From: Chthonomonadaceae bacterium
GTDB taxonomy: Bacteria > Armatimonadota > Chthonomonadetes > Chthonomonadales > Chthonomonadaceae
Length of the DNA: 53,781 bases
Direction of reading: 5' to 3'
NCBI GenBank assembly: GCA_027450145.1
Contig: DAIDKH010000025.1
Span: 1-53,781, forward strand
Part shown: positions 26,874 through 34,833 of the stretch, in pieces
Layout: each line of letters starts with the position of its first letter
Position numbering within the stretch: position 1 is the stretch's first letter
Made by a program: the position numbers and the translations under genes
The notes under the pieces: generated by a model
Told to the model about the DNA's origin: nothing
Database searches by the model: none
What the model saw: only the letters and a program-made list of their open reading frames with translations

Positions 26874-28394
26874 CTACTCCCGCCCACTTTCGTTTAGTGC
26901 ATACTCGCTGCTATAGTTTGGCGGCTCTTTGGTGATCCATACGTCGTGCACGTGGCTCTCGCGCAGGCTGGCGCCAGTCTGGCGCATGAATCGTGCACGC
27001 GCATGGTATTCCTGCAGAGTAGCGGCGCCCACGTATCCCATACTCGAGCGGATACCTCCCAACAACTGGTAGAACGTATCCTGCAAGGCTCCCTTGTAAG
27101 GTACTCGTCCTTCCACTCCTTCAGGCACGTGCCTTGCATTCGAGTCGTGTCCATATCGATCACTAGACCCTTCCTGCATTGCCCCTTCGCTTCCCATACC
27201 GCGGTAATCTTTATATGCCCTGCCTTGGTAGAGGATGACCCCGCCGGGTGCTTCGTCTGTGCCGGCCAACATGTTGCCTACCATGACAGCTGCAGCACCT
27301 GCAGCCAGTGCCTTCGCGGCATCTCCGCTCCAGCGGATGCCGCCGTCCGCAATAATTGGAATACCGTACCGCCGTGCCTCCGTGGCACAATCCATGACAG
27401 CTGTAAGCTGAGGTACACCCACCCCGCTTACGATGCGCGTCGTGCATATGGACCCGGCACCCAACCCCACGCGGATGGCATCTGCACCGGCTTCTATGAG
27501 AGCCCTGGTGCCCTCCGCCGTGGCGACGTTACCAGCCATTACCGGAAGATCGGGAAACTCCCGCTTCACTGCCTCTAGTGCGGTCAGGACTCCTGCAGAA
27601 TGGCCATGTGCCGCATCTATAACTATGAGATCGACTCCGGCTTCAACCAGCACTGCAGCGCGGCCTACTGGATCGCGCAGAGGTCCAATAGCGGCGCCGC
27701 ACCGCAAACGTCCACGGCTGTCCTTAGTGGCATTAGGGTAGTCACGAACCTTTTGCAAGTCTTTAATGGTAATAAGGCCGAGCAGCCGTCGGCTCTCGTC
27801 CACAATAGGCAGCTTCTCAATCCTATGTTTCTGCAGGATGTCCTGCGCCTGTTCCAGCGTAATACCCGGCGGTGCCGTTACAAGGCCACCTGGGCGCGAA
27901 GCATCCGTTGTCATGATCTCGGAAATAGCACGCCGGTAGTTGGTCTCAAAACGAATATCGCGATTTGTTAGGATGCCCACCAAGATGCCAGAGACTGGTT
28001 CTGTGATTGGAACGCCAGAGATGTGATACCGTTCCATAATATCCAACGCATCCTGAATTGTTCGATCGGGCGGCAGGCTGATCGGATCGACGATAATACC
28101 GTGTTCGGACCGCTTTACCTTGTCGACCTCTTCGGCTTGGGCAGTGGGAGTAAGGTTTCTATGCAGAATTCCAATTCCACCCTCTCGCGCCATTGCAATG
28201 GCCATTCTTGCGCCCGTCACTCGATCCATGGGAGAGCTGATAATGGGTGATCTAAGCAGAATATCGCGTGCCACCACGGTACGCGGATCAGTTTGATCGG
28301 GCCGTACACTGCTCTCCCGCGGCTCAAGAAGCACGTCGTCAAAACTAAGACCTTCACGAATTTCGGTGATTGATCTTTCGCTCACGTCTTGCAT
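26874..28394 (-). CDS. guaB: inosine-5'-monophosphate dehydrogenase
   Basis: Rate-limiting enzyme of guanine nucleotide synthesis, oxidising IMP to XMP with NAD. Full length at 506 residues. The beta-barrel start is [15 protein letters not shown], a CBS pair is inserted at about 100-215, the catalytic loop [16 protein letters not shown] contains the active cysteine, and the phosphate loop and flap ([16 protein letters not shown]) are intact. The ATG has GAGG about 8 nt upstream. Probably co-transcribed with trxB. Confidence 0.97.
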   Translation of the reverse strand: MQDVSERSITEIREGLSFDDVLLEPRESSVRPDQTDPRTVVARDILLRSPIISSPMDRVTGARMAIAMAREGGIGILHRNLTPTAQAEEVDKVKRSEHGIIVDPISLPPDRTIQDALDIMERYHISGVPITEPVSGILVGILTNRDIRFETNYRRAISEIMTTDASRPGGLVTAPPGITLEQAQDILQKHRIEKLPIVDESRRLLGLITIKDLQKVRDYPNATKDSRGRLRCGAAIGPLRDPVGRAAVLVEAGVDLIVIDAAHGHSAGVLTALEAVKREFPDLPVMAGNVATAEGTRALIEAGADAIRVGLGAGSICTTRIVSGVGVPQLTAVMDCATEARRYGIPIIADGGIRWSGDAAKALAAGAAAVMVGNMLAGTDEAPGGVILYQGRAYKDYRGMGSEGAMQEGSSDRYGHDSNARHVPEGVEGRVPYKGALQDTFYQLLGGIRSSMGYVGAATLQEYHARARFMRQTGASLRESHVHDVWITKEPPNYSSEYALNESGRE

Positions 28395-28861
28395 GTTGAA
28401 ACCTCATGTATTTACGACAGGGTGGCCGCGCTGCCTTCCCATCTATTACGAAAAGTATACCATCATACGTTGTAGCCATTCTATTTGGTGCATTTACTGG
28501 CACTAACGCCACAATTATCCATAATTCGATAGATTGGCTACAGGAACTAGAAGAGCGCCCCCTCTGTTTAAAAAGTTTGTAACTGGCAGAAATCGCAGTT
28601 GCCGGGTCGTAGGTTCAGTGGTAACATCCTATTAGTGCCCGCTCATGCGCAGATTGATGTTGGACTACCATTCTACTACCTCGTATGGACTGTGAGTGTA
28701 TCGTCATATTAGATTGGTGGAAATTCCCGCGCAGAGGCGTCAAGCAACGCCTCCGAGCAGTTTATAGGCCGGAAACAGCAATTGTGCAAGATTTCCAATT
28801 GTATTCGTCCAACACCCGATTGCCGAAGCAAGTGTCATTTGGTTAGCAAAGGAATATGTTC
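28395..28861. promoter_or_regulatory. divergent intergenic region of guaB and the HAF-repeat gene
   Basis: About 467 nt without a gene. On the minus strand TGGTATACT (28454-28462) is an extended -10 candidate for guaB, about 60 nt before its start. On the plus strand a hairpin GAGGCGT/ACGCCTC with a 6-nt loop (28734-28753) lies in the likely leader of the HAF-repeat gene, whose ribosome-binding site AAGGA precedes 28862. No RNA gene or further frame with a binding site is recognised. Confidence 0.4.
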
Positions 28862-30061
28862 ATGCGTAAGACCTCTGCCCTTCGTGGGGCGCTCCAAGTC
28901 ACAGTCACCGTCTCCACACTACTTGTTGGCAGATGTGCTACGGCAGCGCCAATGCACTACAACTTGTCGGAGCTCCCTCTCATGTTTGGCGCCTTTGGAA
29001 GCACTGCCACTGGTATAAATGACTCGTCAGCGGTTACTGGCTATCAGACGACTTCATCGTTTTCAAGTGATGCGTATACGGCAAAGGGCAATACACTGGC
29101 GGACGTTAACGCGCTCAGTACACAATTCGGCAGTTTCCCACAAAACAGCCTCGGTTATGCTATTAACAACAGCGGAACAATCGTGGGATCCGAGGACGCT
29201 AGCGGCTCCACCACAGCGTTCGTGCTTAATGCTGGCGCTTCTGCCGTCACCGAGATCGGTACATTGCCCGGAATGCAGTACAGTGAAGCCCTCGGTATTA
29301 ACGACAACGGTGTCGTAGTCGGTGACTCGAGCGGCTTCACCAATTCGGGATTCACGATGCACGCATTTGTATACGCCAATGGAACGATGACCGACTTGAA
29401 CGCGGCCATAGCTGCCGGTAATGCAGGAGCGGTTGAAAGCAAAGCAAACGGCATAAACAGTAATGGCGATGTGACAGGCTACTGGCAGGATAGTGCGGGG
29501 GTTCAGCATGCATTTGTGTATAACCTTGCGTCGTCAACGCTCACTACGCTCCCAACGCTCCTTCCCTCAGCCAGTTCGCCGAACAGCACTGGCACCGCCA
29601 TCAATGCAAACGGAGTAGTAGTGGGCTCTGCGGATGCCGTAACGGGATCTACAGGCGCAATCCAACATGCATTCACGTACAATAATGGAGTAACCACAGA
29701 TCTTGGCGCCCTGGGGAGCGCCTCGAACTTTAGTTCTGCTCTTGCAATTAATTCTGCAGGTATCATCGTGGGAACCTCAAGCGACAACATTGGTAACCTC
29801 AATGCCTTTGTGGTTCAAGGCGGCACTATGTACAATCTAAATAATCTTGTGAACAGCTTGAACGGCTGGCAGTTACAAGGTGCCACAGGAATTAACAGCC
29901 AGGGAGACATTGTGGGTTACGGTATCGATCCTAACAGCACCCCTGCAGCCTTTATATTAACTCCTGACGCGCCGCCGGCCGTACCGGAAGCTCCCTCTTC
30001 TATGGCGCTCTGTCTGTTATCCGCGGTTGGTTTCGTCGCATTTAAACCTCGTCGCAGTTAA
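28862..30061 (+). CDS. exported HAF-repeat protein with PEP-CTERM-like sorting signal
   Basis: 399 residues. A signal peptide (LQVTVTVSTLLVGRCATA) leads into about seven repeats of the type AxGINxxGxVVGxx, alternating with AFVYxxGxxTDL, as in HAF-repeat extracellular proteins with a propeller-like fold. The C-terminus has a Pro-Glu motif (VPEAPSS), a hydrophobic segment (MALCLLSAVGFVAF) and a basic end (KPRRS), the layout of PEP-CTERM sorting signals recognised by exosortase. No exosortase is in the window. The ATG at 28862 is preferred to the one at 28856 because AAGGA lies 8 nt before it. A terminator follows at once. Confidence 0.8.
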   Translation: MRKTSALRGALQVTVTVSTLLVGRCATAAPMHYNLSELPLMFGAFGSTATGINDSSAVTGYQTTSSFSSDAYTAKGNTLADVNALSTQFGSFPQNSLGYAINNSGTIVGSEDASGSTTAFVLNAGASAVTEIGTLPGMQYSEALGINDNGVVVGDSSGFTNSGFTMHAFVYANGTMTDLNAAIAAGNAGAVESKANGINSNGDVTGYWQDSAGVQHAFVYNLASSTLTTLPTLLPSASSPNSTGTAINANGVVVGSADAVTGSTGAIQHAFTYNNGVTTDLGALGSASNFSSALAINSAGIIVGTSSDNIGNLNAFVVQGGTMYNLNNLVNSLNGWQLQGATGINSQGDIVGYGIDPNSTPAAFILTPDAPPAVPEAPSSMALCLLSAVGFVAFKPRRS

Positions 30062-30088
30062 CTGATTTAATCTACAGATTTTTGTTCG

Positions 30089-30120
30089 ATAGCCGGCAGC
30101 CCTTTGGGTTAGCCGGCTAT
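30089..30120 (+). terminator. rho-independent terminator after the HAF-repeat gene
   Basis: Perfect 9-bp stem ATAGCCGGC / GCCGGCTAT with an inner CCC/GGG pair, followed by TTCGTTTC. It starts 28 nt after the stop codon. Confidence 0.75.
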
Positions 30121-30209
30121 TTCGTTTCACTCTCACAGCTTGTTTCTCATGCGGTCACCAAGAGATTGCACGTGAATTTGCCGCGATTCCGATAGTACAA
30201 AAATTGGGA

Positions 30210-30261
30210 TTGACATACTAGATATAGTATGATATTCTATGTTATGCACTGTATACAGGCA
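30210..30261 (+). promoter_or_regulatory. nrdR promoter with two NrdR-box-like operators
   Basis: TTGACA (30210-30215), a 17-nt spacer and TATTCT (30233-30238) form a strong promoter. The spacer region carries the palindrome CATACTA-GATA-TAGTATG (30214-30231). Its 16-mer at 30215-30230 matches the consensus ACACWATATATWGTGT at 13 of 16 positions. A second palindromic 16-mer at 30246-30261, centred on TGTATACA, matches at about 10 of 16. The centres are exactly 31 bp apart, three helical turns, the spacing known for paired NrdR boxes. Autoregulation and control of nrdJ by NrdR are inferred. Confidence 0.8.
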
Positions 30262-30281
30262 TATTTAGGGAGAGTGGTCAT

Positions 30282-30758
30282 ATGAAATGTCCGTTCTGTG
30301 GGCAGGTTAATCATGACCGAGTGCTGGAAACACGCTCTGTGAATGATGGTGCCGCAATCAAGCGCCGGCGCGAATGCGAGATATGCGGTCGGCGTTTTAC
30401 CACAATGGAGGAGATTGAGGAAATGCGGCTCTTTGTGGTGAAGAACGACGGCAGGCGCGAGCCATTCGATCGGAATAACATTATCCACGGGATGCGCCTA
30501 GCATGCAAGGGACGTAACATCAGCACAGAAATGTTGGAGGACGCAGCACAAGAAATCGAGCGCATGCTATGTAACAGGCTGCAGCCCGAAGTCTCTACAC
30601 GCGAAATTGGCGAAATGGTCATGGATCATCTCAAATCGTTGGATCATGTGGCCTACGTAAGGTTCGCATCCGTTTATCGACAATTCGAGGATGCCACACA
30701 GTTCCGTGAGATTGTCACTATGCTGCGTCGAAGCACGGCCCGAAAAGAGTCAAACTAA
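30282..30758 (+). CDS. nrdR: transcriptional repressor NrdR
   Basis: Zinc-ribbon and ATP-cone repressor of ribonucleotide reductase genes, 158 residues, full length. The zinc finger starts MKCPFCGQVNHDRVLETR and has a second Cys pair in CEICGRRF. The ATP-cone (about 48-138) reads VVKNDGRREPFDRNNIIHGM. The ATP-cone senses dATP/ATP and NrdR then binds paired palindromes upstream of nrd genes. Two such boxes precede this gene, and the reductase gene lies directly downstream on the same strand. Confidence 0.97.
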   Translation: MKCPFCGQVNHDRVLETRSVNDGAAIKRRRECEICGRRFTTMEEIEEMRLFVVKNDGRREPFDRNNIIHGMRLACKGRNISTEMLEDAAQEIERMLCNRLQPEVSTREIGEMVMDHLKSLDHVAYVRFASVYRQFEDATQFREIVTMLRRSTARKESN

Positions 30759-30867
30759 CCGCAGATCATCTTCGTGTTTAGCATCAGCTGGTGGTTGGTA
30801 TTCGCATAGACTAGCTAATGCGGGATCATCCTCGGGAATCAGCAGTAAATCAGGGAGGGACTCATCG

Positions 30868-33717
30868 TTGGATCAAGATACATCCGCTCAGCAGACAGAT
30901 ATGTCAGCCGCGATTATGCCGGAGGAAACCGTGCAAGCGGTTGTGGCACCGGCAGGAGCACGCGAGGTGAAAGTAGCACGATCTTCTAGCCGCCGCGGAA
31001 ACGGCGCACCAGGACTACAAATTGAACGGCGGCATACCGAGCCAGGCTGCGACGTCTACTCCGGTGTGGAGTGGGAGCTCCGCGACGCGGTTATTTCAAA
31101 TGAACGCGGCGAGAAGGTCTTTGAACAGACAAACGTCGAAATTCCAAAAAGTTGGACACAACTTGCTACCAATGTAGTCGTCTCAAAGTATTTCCGCGGG
31201 CATGTCGGAACTCCTCAGCGAGAACGCTCAGTTCGTCAACTTATATCCCGCGTGGCCGACACTATCGCTGAGTGGGGCAGGCAGATGGATTACTTCGCCA
31301 CCCCAGAAGATGCGAGCGCGTTTCAAGACGAATTGACCTACCTGTTGCTCCACCAGATGGCCGCCTTCAATTCTCCCGTATGGTTCAACGTTGGGCTTGC
31401 TGATCAGCCCAGGCCACAATGTTCCGCCTGCTTCATTAATAGTGTCGATGACACGATGGATTCCATACTCACCTTGGCAAAAACCGAAGGGATGCTCTTT
31501 AAGTTCGGTAGCGGAACAGGTACCAACCTTTCGCCAATACGATCCTCCCGCGAACCGCTGCAAGGTGGTGGAACCGCAAGCGGGCCGGTGTCGTTCATGC
31601 GCGGGTTCGACCAGTTCGCAGGGGCCATTAAAAGCGGTGGAAAAACACGCCGTGCAGCAAAGATGGTGATGCTGGATATTACTCACCCGGATGTTGTGGA
31701 CTTCATAGAGTGCAAAGAGAAGGAAGAGCGCAAAGCTTGGGCGCTTATAGATGCCGGCTACAGCGGGATGTTCAATGTACCGGGCGGGGCATACGATTCC
31801 GTCAACTTCCAAAACGCTAACCACTCGGTGCGAGTGACCGACGAATTCATGGAATCGGTACAGGACGATGCGGAATGGTCCACTCGTTATGTACTTTCGG
31901 GTGAACCTGCCAACACTTACAAATCCCGTGAACTGATGCACAAGATTGCTCAAGCCGCCTGGGTATGCGGTGACCCTGGCTTGCAGTACGACAGCACCAT
32001 CAATCGGTGGCATACGTGCAAGGCGACAGACAAAATCTATGCCAGCAATCCCTGCTCCGAGTATATGTTTCTAAACGATAGCGCCTGCAATTTGGCGTCT
32101 CTCAACCTGATGAAGTTCAGGCATGCGGACGGTGAATTTGATACCGATACATTCCAGCATGCCTGCCGAATTCTAATCACTGCTCAGGAAATATTGGTAG
32201 ACAACGCCTCATACCCAACCCCGCTAATTCAGGAGAACAGCCACGATTACCGACCGCTCGGCTTGGGTTACGCCAACCTCGGCGCACTGCTCATGGCCCG
32301 TGGATTGCCTTACGATAGCCCCGAGGGCCGTGCCTACGCTGCTGCTATCACTGCCATAATGACCGGTACCGCGTATCATCAATCCAGCATTATTGCCAAA
32401 GACCACGGTTGGACTTTTGCGGGCTACAAAAAGAACCGCACATCCTTCCTAGAGGTTATGCGCATGCACCGTACGGCAGTTGAAGACATCGCACAGGATC
32501 TTGTACCGTCCGATATGCTGCATTGTTCGAGGAACTGCTGGGATGAGGCAATTGAAAGCGGTGAAAAACACGGCTATCGAAATGCGCAGGCTACCGTACT
32601 TGCACCAACGGGAACGATTGGCTTTTTGATGGATTGCGACACGACCGGTATTGAGCCAGATATTGCCATAGTGAAGTACAAGAGCCTTGTTGGCGGCGGT
32701 GTTATGAAGATCGTAAATAACACGGTCCCTGAGGCTCTCACCAAGCTAGGCTACTCAACGAATGAAGCAGCGGATATCATCGAATTCATCGACAAAAACG
32801 ACACTATTGAAGGAACTCCTCACCTTAGGGCAGAGCATCTGGCTGTTTTCGACTGCGCATTCAAGCCAGGGAATGGTTCACGGTCAATCCACTATATGGG
32901 TCACGTTAGAATGATGGCGGCGGCGCAGCCATTTATATCCGGAGCCATATCGAAGACGGTTAACATGCCGACCGAGGCGACGGCCGATGATATCATGGGT
33001 GTGTATCTTGAAGGGTGGCGCCTGGGACTTAAGGCTATCGCTATCTACAGAGATGGATCGAAACGAACTCAGCCACTCACAACCCGAAAGAGCGACGAGA
33101 CACCCGCTAATGAGGCACTACAAACTGTTAAATCCGCGGAACCCGTTGTAATCCATCAGCCATTAAGGCGAAAACTGCCGGATGAGCGCCGGGCTGTCAC
33201 CCACAAGTTCAGCATCGCAGGCCACGAAGGCTATATAACTGTTGGTCTCTATCCCGATGGGCAGCCTGGTGAGATATTCCTAACAATGTCAAAGGAAGGT
33301 TCTACCATCTCGGGCCTAATGGACTCGTTTGCTACGGCAATTTCCCTTGCGCTGCAATACGGTGTACCGCTGCAAACCCTCGTGGACAAGTTCGCACACA
33401 CCAGGTACGAACCGTCCGGATTCACCAACAATCCAGATATTCGGGTAGCGCGTTCACTTTCCGATTACATCTTCCGGTGGCTCGGTCTTAAGTTCCTGAA
33501 AGCGGAGACGCAGCCGGAACCGCCAACACTGTCTGGTCATCCCGTCGACGCTGTGGCAGCTATCGATCAACACGGAAAATCACGGGCTGAGGTAGAACAC
33601 GAGACGTTCCAAAACCAAGCCGATGCACCAATCTGCACCGAGTGTGGAAGCCTTATGGTGCGAAATGGCGCCTGCTTCAAGTGCTTAAACTGTGGTTCGG
33701 TTTACGGATGTTCATAG
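30868..33717 (+). CDS. nrdJ: adenosylcobalamin-dependent (class II) ribonucleoside-diphosphate reductase
   Basis: Makes deoxyribonucleotides by a B12-generated radical, independent of oxygen. 949 residues from TTG at 30868, chosen because GGAGG lies 9 nt upstream; the frame is open further back into nrdR but is not conserved there. Reductase motifs include FNSPVWFNVG, CSACFINSVDD, NPCSEYMFLNDSACNLASLN and ATVLAPTGTIGF. A TSCPD domain follows (about 780-880), and a C-terminal zinc ribbon (CTECGSLM, CFKCLNCGSVYGCS), both typical of long NrdJ. The 109-nt leader holds a small CGCAT/ATGCG hairpin but no cobalamin riboswitch. Regulation is probably through the NrdR boxes upstream of nrdR. Confidence 0.96.
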   Translation: MDQDTSAQQTDMSAAIMPEETVQAVVAPAGAREVKVARSSSRRGNGAPGLQIERRHTEPGCDVYSGVEWELRDAVISNERGEKVFEQTNVEIPKSWTQLATNVVVSKYFRGHVGTPQRERSVRQLISRVADTIAEWGRQMDYFATPEDASAFQDELTYLLLHQMAAFNSPVWFNVGLADQPRPQCSACFINSVDDTMDSILTLAKTEGMLFKFGSGTGTNLSPIRSSREPLQGGGTASGPVSFMRGFDQFAGAIKSGGKTRRAAKMVMLDITHPDVVDFIECKEKEERKAWALIDAGYSGMFNVPGGAYDSVNFQNANHSVRVTDEFMESVQDDAEWSTRYVLSGEPANTYKSRELMHKIAQAAWVCGDPGLQYDSTINRWHTCKATDKIYASNPCSEYMFLNDSACNLASLNLMKFRHADGEFDTDTFQHACRILITAQEILVDNASYPTPLIQENSHDYRPLGLGYANLGALLMARGLPYDSPEGRAYAAAITAIMTGTAYHQSSIIAKDHGWTFAGYKKNRTSFLEVMRMHRTAVEDIAQDLVPSDMLHCSRNCWDEAIESGEKHGYRNAQATVLAPTGTIGFLMDCDTTGIEPDIAIVKYKSLVGGGVMKIVNNTVPEALTKLGYSTNEAADIIEFIDKNDTIEGTPHLRAEHLAVFDCAFKPGNGSRSIHYMGHVRMMAAAQPFISGAISKTVNMPTEATADDIMGVYLEGWRLGLKAIAIYRDGSKRTQPLTTRKSDETPANEALQTVKSAEPVVIHQPLRRKLPDERRAVTHKFSIAGHEGYITVGLYPDGQPGEIFLTMSKEGSTISGLMDSFATAISLALQYGVPLQTLVDKFAHTRYEPSGFTNNPDIRVARSLSDYIFRWLGLKFLKAETQPEPPTLSGHPVDAVAAIDQHGKSRAEVEHETFQNQADAPICTECGSLMVRNGACFKCLNCGSVYGCS

Positions 33718-33739
33718 CCGCCTAGCGGTGAAACGACAC

Positions 33740-33776
33740 CGCCGCCGCCTGTTATTCGCGAGACCAGGTGGCGGCG
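33740..33776. terminator. strong hairpin between convergent nrdJ and LigB-type genes
   Basis: 12-bp stem (33740-33751 with 33765-33776, one G-U pair), GC-rich, loop 13 nt. The stop codon of the minus-strand gene falls at the edge of the loop, so the hairpin overlaps its coding end. Probably terminates nrdJ from one side and the LigB-type gene from the other. No T-run. Confidence 0.5.
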
Positions 33777-34603
33777 AGCATTCCAAAATAGGTGGGATGT
33801 TCATAGTGCAGAAATTCGTGCGTATACCTCGCACCGTTGTCTCGTTCAAAACTCAGCGCGCCGTACAGCATCGTGGTGGGCCACAGACCATCAATGGCCG
33901 CATCGGAAATGAGATCAACATCCAACCCAGCCAAATCACCAAGGCAATCAGACTGTACAGCCCTTACAACAAGTTTGTCGAGTTCGGCCGCAGACGGGTG
34001 AAACCCATAGGGCCCGTCTTCATGATGGCGGTGGGCCCAGTCGGACGAGGCTACAATGACCATTCTTCGCCCTAAGGTGCGCGCTGCTCGCGCAGCCGAC
34101 GCCCCAAAATCCATGTGCTGTTCCAGAGTTAAAGATGGGCAGGGCGTCACCAATACGATGCTCGGCGGTAGCTTGCTGGATCGGGTGCAGTACCAAAGTG
34201 GTATTAAGGCGCCCCAATCCAGCGGCATCTGCTGGTTGTCCTCCTCGCCAACATCCGGTACAAGACTAGCGGCGGGGACACCGTAACTTTGAAGCTCATT
34301 CCATAGGTGCTCAGATAATTCCGTGTCGATCTTGTAACAACCTGTTATATCCCCGCCATCCCCGTCTAAACTCCCTGAGGCTTGCCGGAAAAGACAAACC
34401 GTAAACATGTCATCAAGCACCATCCCGTGGGGCGTGATCACCAGGATGCAATCTGGTTGGCAGCGGCTTATTGTGCTCCCCGCTGCAAGGCAGGCGGAAT
34501 GCAGACGCGCCATTACATCAGTATGCTCTCCTGCAAGTTCAGGAATAGTACTTCCGTGGGGTAAAATTGCGCCCGCCACGATCCCCGTTTCAACTTTACT
34601 CAT
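33752..34603 (-). CDS. class III extradiol dioxygenase (LigB) fold protein
   Basis: 283 residues from the ATG at 34603 (GGAG about 11 nt upstream). The LigB-superfamily layout is visible: AILPHGSTIPEL near the start, ITPHG, then GEEDNQQMPLDWGALIPLWY in the middle, and SSDWAHRHHEDGPYGFHPS late, giving several His/Glu candidates for an Fe(II) site. The fold also includes MEMO-type and AmmeMemoRadiSam proteins, so ring cleavage is not assured. It stands alone with no catabolic genes around it. Confidence 0.75.
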   Translation of the reverse strand: MSKVETGIVAGAILPHGSTIPELAGEHTDVMARLHSACLAAGSTISRCQPDCILVITPHGMVLDDMFTVCLFRQASGSLDGDGGDITGCYKIDTELSEHLWNELQSYGVPAASLVPDVGEEDNQQMPLDWGALIPLWYCTRSSKLPPSIVLVTPCPSLTLEQHMDFGASAARAARTLGRRMVIVASSDWAHRHHEDGPYGFHPSAAELDKLVVRAVQSDCLGDLAGLDVDLISDAAIDGLWPTTMLYGALSFERDNGARYTHEFLHYEHPTYFGMLAATWSRE

Positions 34604-34833
34604 AATGCAAAATGCTCCAGATACTTCGGTAATATCGCCACACATGATTAGCAATACCGCAGCGCGATTCGATAATGTTCTTTAGGTAATCGTTCTGCAA
34701 AGGTCTAGTGCTGTATTCCCGTTAGAACAGGTACCGATCACTATACCTAGCCTTATTAGTTGTTGCACTATGCCATCATCTTTGCAGTAAATTTATGGTT
34801 GCGTGAGCAGCCGCTGAACAAAACACGAGGTAA

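Noticed and set aside
28601-28680. tRNA-like D-arm sequence (GGTTCAGTGGTAA)
   Set aside because: No matching acceptor stem, anticodon arm or T-arm (GGTTCGAATCC type) follows within tRNA length.
30691-30867. Upstream extension of nrdJ into nrdR
   Set aside because: The added 59 residues are not reductase-like and overlap nrdR; the TTG at 30868 has a strong ribosome-binding site.
31228-32013. 261-codon open frame on the minus strand inside nrdJ
   Set aside because: It lies wholly within a well-conserved gene, has no recognisable domain and looks like the antisense shadow of coding sequence.
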